Both the position numbers and the translations under genes were made by a program. This document shows, in pieces, positions 54,859-62,909 of a DNA stretch of 64,000 nt. Each line of letters opens with the position of its first letter. The stretch's first letter is position 1. The notes under the pieces were generated by a model that was not told the origin of the DNA, did no database searches, and worked only from the letters and a program-made list of their open reading frames with translations. The stretch comes from Campylobacter hyointestinalis subsp. hyointestinalis (GTDB lineage Bacteria > Campylobacterota > Campylobacteria > Campylobacterales > Campylobacteraceae): positions 558,001 through 622,000 of the forward strand of contig NZ_CP053827.1 in the NCBI RefSeq assembly GCF_013372145.1. The letters run 5' to 3'.

Positions 54859-55212
54859 TTATGACTTGATAAAAAATGATTTTAATTTATTTAAGCCTAG
54901 TTTCATTCCGCTGCTTTTCATAATCTTAACTATATATTTTAGCTCATTTTTATCATAGCAGATATGCGGACATTTTCTACATTTTGGTTTTTCTCCGTGT
55001 GGGCAGTTTTGTAGTCTTTCGTTTGCATACAAAAGAAGATGCTCACACTCTTTGCACAAGTTGTATTTTATAAATTTATCTAAATTTACGCCTTTATAAA
55101 CGATATCTAGTTTGGAACTGTTTTTTGGCTGAGCTTTGTGGTGATCGTCGCAGTAAATTTGTGTAAATTTAGCTATGCTCAAGAGTTGCTCTATGAATTT
55201 TTCATTTGTCAT
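54859..55212 (-). CDS. YgbA-like protein (nitrous oxide-stimulated promoter family)
   Basis: 117 residues from ATG 55212, which overlaps the stop of the TIGR04076 gene; a TTG three codons upstream is possible. It has a cysteine/histidine-rich core: IYCDDHHKA, LCKECEHLLLYANERLQNCP, then KCRKCPHICYD, and the end KIMKSSGMKLGL. This matches the YgbA family, which E. coli controls by the nitric-oxide repressor NsrR. The cysteines should bind metal or an Fe-S cluster. Biochemical role unsettled. Confidence 0.8.
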   Translation of the reverse strand: MTNEKFIEQLLSIAKFTQIYCDDHHKAQPKNSSKLDIVYKGVNLDKFIKYNLCKECEHLLLYANERLQNCPHGEKPKCRKCPHICYDKNELKYIVKIMKSSGMKLGLNKLKSFFIKS

Positions 55213-55555
55213 GGCAGACAACAGTATAATTGATAGTTGATTCTTGATCTGATGCCTCTAGCTTGAAAATAACCGGCCTTAGACCATCATTGCAGCTACA
55301 AATAGCAACTCCTGGTTCTTTGATCCAGTCGCCGTAGTAAAATAGTTCATTTTTCGCACCATGGGCTAGTGCAAATACGTATTGATAAATAGCTTTCCAC
55401 GCTTCATCACAAAAACCTTCTGGTTTGGCATAGTCGGCCCAAAACACCTGTCCTACTTTTAACATTGGACAAGATCCTAAACCAGGGACTCCATACTGCT
55501 GAGCTAGATCTTTATCTAATGTAGTTTTTAGTACTGTTATTTTTACTTTTTTCAT
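55202..55555 (-). CDS. TIGR04076 family protein
   Basis: 117 residues, soluble, with six cysteines including GLGSCPML and AICSCNDGLRPVIFKLEA. The pattern KVGQVFWADYAKPEGFCDEA with a following CSCNDGLRPV is the TIGR04076 family as I recall it, a group of short cysteine-bearing proteins seen mainly in anaerobes. It lies between kdsB and the YgbA-like gene, with a 3-bp gap to kdsB and an 11-bp overlap on the other side. Function unknown; a redox or metal role would fit the cysteines. Confidence 0.72.
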   Translation of the reverse strand: MKKVKITVLKTTLDKDLAQQYGVPGLGSCPMLKVGQVFWADYAKPEGFCDEAWKAIYQYVFALAHGAKNELFYYGDWIKEPGVAICSCNDGLRPVIFKLEASDQESTINYTVVCHDK

Positions 55556-55558
55556 TTT

Positions 55559-56281
55559 TTATCCTATAGCAAAGCCAAATTTAAGAGCTGCGGCCTCAAG
55601 ATCTTCTTTTGTGTCTATCCCGATACTCTCTGTTTGTATTTGCATCATTTTGATTTTTTTGCCGCTTTGCAAAGCACGCAGTTGCTCTAGTTTTTCTATA
55701 TTTTCTAATTCTTTTGTTTTAAGAGTGCAAAACTCTTTTAAATTTGCTACGCTATATGCATAAATTCCTATATGCGCTTTAAAAATGTCACATACACTTC
55801 TAGGATATGGTAAAAGCGAGCGTGAAAAATACAGAGCGTTGTCCTCAGCGTCAAGTACGACTTTTACTAAATTTGGATTTTGAGCATCGTCTTTTTTGAC
55901 TAGTTTAAAACAGCTAGCCATAAATGATCCATTTTCAATGGCTTGTTTTGCAAAGTTTTTAAATTTGGTTAAATTTTCTACTTCAAAAAACGGCTCGTCG
56001 GCTTGAACATTTATGATGATCTCGTCATCTTTTAGTTTAAATTTAGTCGACGCTTCGTTTATACGATCAGTTCCACTTTCGTGATTTGCACTTGTTAGAA
56101 CAGCGTCTAAGCCGTAATTTTTTGCGATATTTACTACTTTTTCATCATCGCAAGCCACTAGTACGCTATCTGCATTTTTGGCATTCATCGCAGTTTTTAC
56201 AAACATAGGAACACCATCGATCGTTCTTAAAATTTTATGCTCAAAACGAGTTGAAGCAAGGCGAGCCGGTATAATTATCAT
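55559..56281 (-). CDS. kdsB: CMP-3-deoxy-manno-octulosonate synthetase
   Basis: 240 residues from ATG 56281, which overlaps the thrC stop as ATGA; an ATG four codons upstream is in frame and cannot be excluded. N-terminus IIIPARLASTRFEHKILRTI, then VLTSANHESGTDRINEA, DEIIINVQADEPFFE and HIGIYAYSVANLKEF, all diagnostic. It activates Kdo with CTP for lipooligosaccharide inner core. lpxK, for lipid A, lies in the same run. Confidence 0.95.
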   Translation of the reverse strand: MIIIPARLASTRFEHKILRTIDGVPMFVKTAMNAKNADSVLVACDDEKVVNIAKNYGLDAVLTSANHESGTDRINEASTKFKLKDDEIIINVQADEPFFEVENLTKFKNFAKQAIENGSFMASCFKLVKKDDAQNPNLVKVVLDAEDNALYFSRSLLPYPRSVCDIFKAHIGIYAYSVANLKEFCTLKTKELENIEKLEQLRALQSGKKIKMMQIQTESIGIDTKEDLEAAALKFGFAIG

Positions 56282-58008
56282 TTTTTTAGCCATCCCAAAA
56301 TAGTTTCTTTTATCTCGCCTGTATTTACTATATCTTTGTGAACTTCTTTTTTATCAAAAAGCTTTAAGATAGAACTTGGAATTTCGCTTTTAAACTCGTT
56401 ACTTAAACTTTTCATATCTTTAAGTTCGTTTTTGCTCTCTTTGTTTTTGATAGCTTTTATCATACTTGGAGTAAATTTAACCCACTGTGCCGTTGAAGTT
56501 ATAACGTTTATACGGTTTTTACTAACTTGTTTAAAGCAAGTAGCCGTGTGAGGATCGATGAGTTTGCCTTTTTTAGCTACTTTTTTTATAAATTTTTCAC
56601 ACTCTTCGTCTATACAAAAATCAGCTTCAAAATCTTCTTGTAAAAGTGCTAGTTCTTCTTTATCAAGCTCGTAGAATTTTTGTGACGCAAGACTATCCAT
56701 AAGCTCTTTCGTGCGTTTATATCCAAATTTATCAAACAATAATCTTTCTACGTTTGAGCTTATCAAGATATCCATAGCAGGACTTATGGTTTGTACTAAA
56801 GTCCTATTTCTAAGATCATAAATTCCATTAGTAAAAAGCTCGGTTAGGATATTATTTGAGTTTGATGTGATTTTGATCTTAGCGATATTTGCACCCATTT
56901 TTTTAGCATAATACGCACCTAAAGCATTGCCGAAATTTCCGCTTGGTACGATGATATCTATAGGCTTTTTATTTTTGGTTATATGTATGCAAACATAAAT
57001 GTGATAGATGATTTGAAATAAAATTCTACCGAAATTTACGGAATTTGCCGCACTTAAATTTAGATCTAGTTTTGTAAGTTCGTCTTTGAAATCATCATCG
57101 TTAAGTAGCGTCTTTAAAGCTCTTTGAGCATCATCAAAGTTTCCATTTATACCAATAACTTTTAAATTTGAGCCGCTTGCATTTACCATTTGCAGTCTTT
57201 GAACCTCGCTAGTACCGTCTTTTGGATACAAACAAACTACTTGTATATTTTTTGCTTCGCTAAAGCTTTGGAGTGTTGCAGGTCCTGTATCTCCGCTAGT
57301 AGCGCACATTATGAGATATTTTTTACCGTTTTGTTTTGCTAAGCTTTTTAAAATAGCTCCAAAAGGTTGAAGCGCCATATCTTTAAATGCTCTTGTTGGT
57401 CCATGCCAAAGCTCATTTATATATAAATTCTCGTCCAATTTTTTTATTTCCACTGGTTCTTTGTCGAATTTTTCATATCTTTTTAGAGCTTTTTTAAACG
57501 TATCCATAGGTATATCAAAGTCGAATTTTTCTATGATCTTAAGAGCTATTTTCGTGTAACTTTTATCTTTTGCCCATTTGAAAAACTCTTTATCTAAAGT
57601 CGGAAGTTTTTGACTTACGTATAATCCGCCGTGCGATGCAGATGGGTTTAGTAAAGCGTGCGAGAGTGTGACTAAGTCATCTTTTGATCTTGTTCCTATA
57701 AACATATTTTTACCTTTTAAGTTTTGTTTTAACCATTTTTTGTAATTTTTTTCTATCTTTTTTGGTTTTAGAGCGATAATTTCTGGAAGCTCATAAGTAT
57801 GATATTTTAGTAAAATGTCTTTTACTTTTTTATATTTTCCTTTTATGATAAGCATAGTTTCATTTGAGTATGTTTTTTGACCTTGCCAGACATAAAAACT
57901 TTTGCAACCCTTTATTAAATTTACGCAAGTTGCAGATCTTTGCTCTAGTAGTTTTTCTGCTAAAACTTGAGCTGATTTTTCGCTACTAGTAGTGCTTAAT
58001 ATGATCAT
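56278..58008 (-). CDS. thrC: CutA-threonine synthase fusion protein
   Basis: 576 residues in one uninterrupted frame. Residues 1-95 are a CutA1 domain: IILSTTSSEKSAQVLAEKLL, SATCVNLIKGCKSFYVWQGQ, and YELPEIIAL with the end YKKWL. Residues 102-576 are a complete threonine synthase: MFIGTRSKD, LLNPSASHGGLYVSQ, the PLP lysine in GPTRAFKDMALQPFG (Lys209), and CATSGDTGPATL. CutA and ThrC are normally separate proteins. ATG 57705, at the ThrC boundary, has AAAGG seven bases upstream, so free ThrC could also be made. ThrC converts homoserine phosphate to threonine. The gene overlaps argB by 4 bp. Confidence 0.93.
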   Translation of the reverse strand: MIILSTTSSEKSAQVLAEKLLEQRSATCVNLIKGCKSFYVWQGQKTYSNETMLIIKGKYKKVKDILLKYHTYELPEIIALKPKKIEKNYKKWLKQNLKGKNMFIGTRSKDDLVTLSHALLNPSASHGGLYVSQKLPTLDKEFFKWAKDKSYTKIALKIIEKFDFDIPMDTFKKALKRYEKFDKEPVEIKKLDENLYINELWHGPTRAFKDMALQPFGAILKSLAKQNGKKYLIMCATSGDTGPATLQSFSEAKNIQVVCLYPKDGTSEVQRLQMVNASGSNLKVIGINGNFDDAQRALKTLLNDDDFKDELTKLDLNLSAANSVNFGRILFQIIYHIYVCIHITKNKKPIDIIVPSGNFGNALGAYYAKKMGANIAKIKITSNSNNILTELFTNGIYDLRNRTLVQTISPAMDILISSNVERLLFDKFGYKRTKELMDSLASQKFYELDKEELALLQEDFEADFCIDEECEKFIKKVAKKGKLIDPHTATCFKQVSKNRINVITSTAQWVKFTPSMIKAIKNKESKNELKDMKSLSNEFKSEIPSSILKLFDKKEVHKDIVNTGEIKETILGWLKK

Positions 58009-58850
58009 TTTATAACACTTCCTATGCCTTCATCTGTAAATATCTCAAGCAAAAGTGAGTGAGGTACTCTACCATCTATGATATGAGCTGCTCCTACACC
58101 ATTTTTTACGCATTCTAAACAAGCATCTAGTTTAGGAATCATACCGCCATTTATAGTACCGTCGTTTTTTAAATTTTGGATTTTAGACTCGTTTAGATTG
58201 CTTATAAGCTCTCCGTCTTTACTTAAAACGCCTTTTATATCGCTTAGAAATATAACCTTTTTCGCTTTTAGTGCGTTTGCGATCGCGCTAGCGCAAAGAT
58301 CAGCATTTATATTATAAGTATCGCTAAAATCATCGCTGATCGCTATAGGTGCGATGACTGGTATAAGTCCGCTTTGTAAGGCTGCTGTGATGACACTGGG
58401 ATTTACCTCAGAGATCTGTCCTACAAAGCCGTATTTGCCATCAGAGTAGCTTTTGGCTTTTAGCATATTGTCATCTTTGCCACTAAGCCCTATGGAGCGA
58501 GCTCCGTGTTTGTTTAGTAAATTTACTATCTCTTTGTTTATAAGCCCACTTAGAGTCATCTCTACGACTTCCATAGTTTCATCATCAGTGACTCTTAATC
58601 CGTCTATAAATTTACTTTGTATGCTTAGTTTGTCTAAAAATGAGTTGATCTTTTTTCCGCCGCCATGCACTATAACGACTTTTATGCCTACTAGCCAAAG
58701 CAAGAGAGCATCTCTAGCAAAATCGTTTTTGAGCTTTTCATCGATTTGGGCTGCACCGCCGTATTTTATGACAAAAATTTCATCACGGAATTTTTGTATA
58801 TATGGTAGAGCACTTAGTATGATCTCAGCAGTTCTTGAACTCTTAAGCAT
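58005..58850 (-). CDS. argB: acetylglutamate kinase
   Basis: 281 residues of the amino-acid kinase fold: EIFVIKYGGAAQIDEKLK, VVIVHGGGKKINSFLDKL, LRVTDDETMEVVEMTLSG and the ADP-binding end GGMIPKLDACLECVKNGV. It phosphorylates N-acetylglutamate in arginine synthesis. The start codon is listed as the ATG at 58850, followed by LKSSRTAEIILSALPYIQ. The stop overlaps the CutA-ThrC start (ATGA). Confidence 0.96.
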   Translation of the reverse strand: MLKSSRTAEIILSALPYIQKFRDEIFVIKYGGAAQIDEKLKNDFARDALLLWLVGIKVVIVHGGGKKINSFLDKLSIQSKFIDGLRVTDDETMEVVEMTLSGLINKEIVNLLNKHGARSIGLSGKDDNMLKAKSYSDGKYGFVGQISEVNPSVITAALQSGLIPVIAPIAISDDFSDTYNINADLCASAIANALKAKKVIFLSDIKGVLSKDGELISNLNESKIQNLKNDGTINGGMIPKLDACLECVKNGVGAAHIIDGRVPHSLLLEIFTDEGIGSVIK

Positions 58851-58888
58851 ATCTTGATCCTAATATTTTTTAAATAATTGTATCAAAT

Positions 58889-59818
58889 TTAGTTGTAATT
58901 TTGTATAAAATTAAACAGTTCTTTTTTAAATTTAGTTGAAATTTCGGTCTTAAGTTCGAGTAGTGAGATATTTAGCCCAAAATCTTTTATCTTTACGTAA
59001 TCTTTCATTGTCACTAATAAGCTATCTGCGTTATAGCTTTTTATAAGTTTTTCTAACTCTTCTTTTTTAAATTTATAATGATCTTTGAAAAATCTAATTC
59101 CTATACATTCTCCAAAGACATTTTTTAGTCTCATAGGGTTTGCTATGGCTGTGACTAAAAGCATATTTTGAGTGCGATTTGAAATATACATTGTTTTAAT
59201 AATATCGCTTTGATCTGGGATAAAATCGGCGTATTTATAAAAGCTAATGGGATAGCGATAAGCTCCGCTTGGAATAGGTAGTTTGATGATCGGCTCTGGG
59301 TTTGGCTTTAGCAAGATGCTAAATTTAAATATATCAAATTTACCAAAACCGTCATCTAAGATTATAAGTTTTGCTCCTAAATTTATAGCTTCATTTATAG
59401 CTGTTTTGCGGTTTTCACTTACTATTACGTTTGCATTTTTTAGGCTTAGTGCGTATTCCATAGCTTCATCGCCGCTTGCTTGTACGCTGGATAATATCTC
59501 TCCTTGTAGAGCTACTTTTAGCATACCTTTTGAGCTTCTTTTATATCCTCTTAAGATTATAAAAGTTTTAAAATCGTTAGAAAATTCGTTAAATATAGCT
59601 TTTACAAGCGGAGTTTTGCCAGATCCACCAAGCACTAAATTCCCGACGCTTATAACTGGCACTTTGAATTTTTCCGGTTTTGATAGTTTTGGTTTTATGT
59701 ATACTATTAAAGTATAAATTAGTGTAAAAGGACTTAAAAGCATAGAGATAAGCATCTCTTTATATCTAGGTCTATAAAAATACTTATCTATCCAAAAGTC
59801 AAATGTGCTTTTAAACAC
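58889..59818 (-). CDS. lpxK: tetraacyldisaccharide 4'-kinase
   Basis: 309 residues. An N-terminal membrane helix (about 22-42) precedes the P-loop ISVGNLVLGGSGKTPLVKAI (about 76-95), with ILRGYKR and ILDDGFG following. The DDGF segment usually reads DDGFQH; here FGKF replaces QH, a common epsilonproteobacterial variant as far as I recall. LpxK phosphorylates the lipid A precursor at the inner membrane. The gene starts 8 bp inside the DegT-family gene and lies upstream of argB. Confidence 0.9.
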   Translation of the reverse strand: MFKSTFDFWIDKYFYRPRYKEMLISMLLSPFTLIYTLIVYIKPKLSKPEKFKVPVISVGNLVLGGSGKTPLVKAIFNEFSNDFKTFIILRGYKRSSKGMLKVALQGEILSSVQASGDEAMEYALSLKNANVIVSENRKTAINEAINLGAKLIILDDGFGKFDIFKFSILLKPNPEPIIKLPIPSGAYRYPISFYKYADFIPDQSDIIKTMYISNRTQNMLLVTAIANPMRLKNVFGECIGIRFFKDHYKFKKEELEKLIKSYNADSLLVTMKDYVKIKDFGLNISLLELKTEISTKFKKELFNFIQNYN

Positions 59819-60947
59819 GGGTCTTTGCCACTGATTTTATAGTGTCACAGATATATTTTATCTCACTCTCTTCTAGGGCTGCATATATTGGTAAAGATAA
59901 AACTTGTTGATATACTTTTAAAGCGACAGGGAAGTCATTTACTCTAAGATTGTATTTGTTTTTATAATAGCTAAGCAAGTGAAGAGGTATATAATGCAAT
60001 CCGATGTTTATACCAGCGTCTCTAAGCTCTCTAGCAAATCCATCTCTATTCTTATCTATTTTGATAATATACTGCGTAAATACACTATCTCTTTTTAATA
60101 TCGGAGTAGTGACGTGAGGGCAACCTTCTAACTCTTTTGTATATATAGCGGCTATCTCTTTTCTTTTTTTGATGAGCGTTTCTAGCTTCTCGAACTGCGC
60201 CATACTAAATGCAGCGCAAATAGAATTTAGATCATATTTTTGTCCTACGTCTATGACGTCATAAACATATCCTAAATTTCCGTCTTTATCAAAGCTGTCA
60301 TTTACTATAGCGTGACTTCTTATAAGTTTGGCACGCTTTGCCATTTCATCGTTATTTGTAAGGATTATACCTGTTGATGCGAGTGCATTTTGAATTTGTG
60401 GATTTACTTGGAAGCAGGACATATATGATCCGTTCATAGTTCCAAGGAGTTTTGAGTTGTATGTAGCGCCCATAGCGCGACTTGCGTCGTCTATGATTTT
60501 TATATTATGTTCTTTTGCAAGAGCGTAAATAGCGTCCATATCAGCAGGCTGTCCAGCAACGTGAGTGATAAATGCGGCTTTTAGCTTCTTATGTTTTTGC
60601 TCTATTAAAACTTTTTTTAACTGTTCTGGATTGATATTGAAATCATCTTCATTTATATCTACAAATATAGGTTCAGCGTCAAAGTGGCGAATCACTTGTG
60701 CTATACTAGGAAAAGCATTTACCGAACAGATGATTTTGTCGCCACGTTTAAGATCCATAGCACAAAGCGCTAGATGATTTGCAGCAGTGCCGTTGTTTGT
60801 GGTAATAGCATGTTTTACGCCGAAATATGATTTTATTTTATTTTCTAAATTTGTAACCATATAGTTTGCATTTTTATCTATGCTTTCTTTTACTAACTCG
60901 TATTCGCGTTCGTCGGTGTATGGTCTAAAAAACGGTATTTCTTTCAT
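59811..60947 (-). CDS. DegT/DnrJ-family protein lacking the PLP lysine
   Basis: 378 residues with the full fold of sugar aminotransferases: IPFFRPYTDEREYELVKESI, AITTNNGTAANHLALCAM (phosphate loop), THVAGQPADMDAI and IIDDASRAMGATY (Asp that contacts the PLP nitrogen). At the site where the family reads F-x-F-H-P-x-K-N, this protein reads FQVNPQIQN; a gapless alignment places Ile185 on the catalytic Lys. It therefore cannot form the usual internal aldimine. It could be a non-aminotransferase (compare ColD, which uses His), a regulator, or a binding protein. It sits between nadE and lpxK. Confidence 0.85.
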   Translation of the reverse strand: MKEIPFFRPYTDEREYELVKESIDKNANYMVTNLENKIKSYFGVKHAITTNNGTAANHLALCAMDLKRGDKIICSVNAFPSIAQVIRHFDAEPIFVDINEDDFNINPEQLKKVLIEQKHKKLKAAFITHVAGQPADMDAIYALAKEHNIKIIDDASRAMGATYNSKLLGTMNGSYMSCFQVNPQIQNALASTGIILTNNDEMAKRAKLIRSHAIVNDSFDKDGNLGYVYDVIDVGQKYDLNSICAAFSMAQFEKLETLIKKRKEIAAIYTKELEGCPHVTTPILKRDSVFTQYIIKIDKNRDGFARELRDAGINIGLHYIPLHLLSYYKNKYNLRVNDFPVALKVYQQVLSLPIYAALEESEIKYICDTIKSVAKTRV

Positions 60948-60959
60948 ATTTGATCCCTG

Positions 60960-61706
60960 CTACTGTATATTTGCTATCAAAGGCAAATTTAGTTTAAATT
61001 TATTTTTTTCTATTCTATCATAAACGGTATTTACTAAATTTTTATCAAAGCTTTCTTCTAGCTCTTTTTTTGTTTTACCGCGTTCAATCTCTTTTAAAAT
61101 AATATCTAATTGTTCGTACGTATATCCTATCTCGTCTTCGTCTTTTTGCCCTTCCCAAAGATCGGCGCTTGGGGCTTTATCTATGATATTTTTATCTATG
61201 CCTAGGTATTTTGCAAATAAAAATAGATCGCTTTTATATATCTCTCCGATAGGATTTAACGCACAAGCTGTATCCCCGTAAATAGTACCATATCCAAGCA
61301 TTCTTTCGCTTTTGTTGCTGGTACCAACTACTAGAGTTCTAAATTTTGCCGAATGATCGTATAATATACTCATCCTAACTCTTGCGGCTAGATTGCCGAT
61401 CCTGAGCTTATCTGCGTCTTTGATCGCACTCAAAAAAGATTGGATAATAGGCTCGATATCTATGATTTCGTATTTTATACCCAAAGTTTTGCATAAATTT
61501 AGGGCATCGTTTATATTTACTTTGTTTGAATTTTTTGTAGGCAATAAAATGGCATAAGTAGGCGCTATTTTTGAGCATAAAGTAGCTACTATAGCAGAGT
61601 CTAATCCGCCGCTAACTCCTATAGTAAAGCCCTTTGCATACGAAGTTTCTAAGTAGTTCGTTAGAAAATTTAGAAGTTTATTTTCTAAAGATTTTAAATC
61701 TATCAT
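60960..61706 (-). CDS. nadE: NH3-dependent NAD synthetase
   Basis: 248 residues. ATP pyrophosphatase loop in GFTIGVSGGLDSAIVATLCS (SGGxDS near 33-38), YAILLPTKNS, RVRMSILYDHSAKF, VVGTSNKSERMLGYGTIYGD and the end PSADLWEGQKDEDEIGY. There is no glutaminase domain, so ammonia is the amino donor. It adenylates and amidates nicotinate adenine dinucleotide. It is the first gene of the run nadE-degT-lpxK-argB-cutA/thrC-kdsB. Confidence 0.95.
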   Translation of the reverse strand: MIDLKSLENKLLNFLTNYLETSYAKGFTIGVSGGLDSAIVATLCSKIAPTYAILLPTKNSNKVNINDALNLCKTLGIKYEIIDIEPIIQSFLSAIKDADKLRIGNLAARVRMSILYDHSAKFRTLVVGTSNKSERMLGYGTIYGDTACALNPIGEIYKSDLFLFAKYLGIDKNIIDKAPSADLWEGQKDEDEIGYTYEQLDIILKEIERGKTKKELEESFDKNLVNTVYDRIEKNKFKLNLPLIANIQ

Positions 61707-61806
61707 TAAATTTACCTATGAAAAAAATATTATATTCAAAAAAACTACTATATTATATCTAAAAAATGATAAAATATAACTTTTAATGTAGCATTAAGGA
61801 TCAAAT

Positions 61807-62397
61807 ATGCAAATACATTCAAGAGCGTTTGGCGATTTCGCTACAAATTGCTATATAGTCGAAAATAACGGCAAAGAAGTTATCATAGATCCAGGCGTTG
61901 GAGCTTATGAATACGTAGTAAAAATTTGTAAAAACCCAGTTGCGATCTTAAATACGCACTGTCATTTTGATCATATACATGATGACTTGGTATTAAAAAA
62001 TAAATTCAATATCCCTATCTACGTTCCAAAAGATGACGCATTCTTGTGTAAGACAGATCCATTTGGTGTAGTAAAAGATAAATTTACTCCAGATTTCTTG
62101 GTTGATCACGATGAAACGATAAATTTAGCAGATCTAGAGTTTAAATTTCTTCATTTTCCAGGGCATACTCCTGGGTGTTCGATGATAGAAGTTGATGACG
62201 TTATGTTTAGTGGGGATTTTATATTTAAAGGGAGTATTGGAAGATGCGATTTTCCTTTTTCAAATCCCGAAGATATGAAAAAAAGTCTTATAAAAGCCCT
62301 AAAATTAAAAAATTATACGATTTATCCAGGACATGGTTTTGCTACTAGTTTAGATGAAGAGAGGCAGAATTTATCTAAATTTCTTAATCATTTTTAG
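61807..62397 (+). CDS. metallo-beta-lactamase-fold hydrolase (glyoxalase II-like)
   Basis: 196 residues: NCYIVENNGKEVIIDPGVG, the metal motif NTHCHFDHIHDDLV (HxHxDH), FPGHTPGCSMIEVDDVMFSG and the last ligand in YPGHG. The protein lacks the C-terminal helical domain of GloB, so it belongs to the short YcbL-like hydrolases. Hydrolysis of a thioester or a persulfide is possible; no substrate is indicated. It is divergent from nadE across about 100 bp. The 3' end overlaps the convergent hotdog gene by 14 bp. Confidence 0.88.
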   Translation: MQIHSRAFGDFATNCYIVENNGKEVIIDPGVGAYEYVVKICKNPVAILNTHCHFDHIHDDLVLKNKFNIPIYVPKDDAFLCKTDPFGVVKDKFTPDFLVDHDETINLADLEFKFLHFPGHTPGCSMIEVDDVMFSGDFIFKGSIGRCDFPFSNPEDMKKSLIKALKLKNYTIYPGHGFATSLDEERQNLSKFLNHF

Positions 62398-62899
62398 ACT
62401 CTCTTTTAGTGGCTTGCGTTTCAAGGGCTTGTTTTTGTAGTTTTAGGATGTGATCTTCTAAAACTACTATCTGAAAATTTCCTTCAAAGATCTTTATCTC
62501 TTTGATCTTTCCGATGACTTTTACCTCTCTCTTTTTTGATTCTTCAAAAAACGCATTTGCTTCAAGCTCTATCGTGTCTCCTATTTTTGCAGGGGCAAAA
62601 AAGCTAACTTTTGATCCTATCGTTACAAGATATGGTAAATTTACGGCGGCTTGAGCGGCGTAATCAGCAGCTAAAAATATAAAACTGCTATGAGCCAACC
62701 CGTCATCGTCATATCGCATATCTCCGCTAAGTTTTATTGATGTTTTTGCGTAGTTTTTCTTTAGATCTACGATACGACCGCAAAATGCATTGTTTATATT
62801 TTGATAAATTTTAAGTGACGCGTCAAATGGATTTGTAGCGTCAAGCATTACATTTTCATCAGGTTTGTTGTTCTCGTAAATATTTTCGTTTTCAGCCAT
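62384..62899 (-). CDS. hotdog-fold protein, Cj0977-type
   Basis: 171 residues: a polar N-terminus of about 25 residues, then a hotdog fold (about 28-150) with FCGRIVDLKKNYAKTSIKL, HSSFIFLAADYAAQAAVNLP and VSFFAPAKIGDTIELEA. Position directly after cmoB matches C. jejuni Cj0977, a sigma28-dependent protein needed for motility-linked invasion that binds acyl-CoA without clear thioesterase activity (recalled). I did not find a convincing sigma28 promoter in the end of cmoB. Function by analogy only. A charged C-terminal tail (155-171) is present. Confidence 0.82.
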   Translation of the reverse strand: MAENENIYENNKPDENVMLDATNPFDASLKIYQNINNAFCGRIVDLKKNYAKTSIKLSGDMRYDDDGLAHSSFIFLAADYAAQAAVNLPYLVTIGSKVSFFAPAKIGDTIELEANAFFEESKKREVKVIGKIKEIKIFEGNFQIVVLEDHILKLQKQALETQATKRESKND

Positions 62900-62909
62900 A
62901 TTTTACCTT

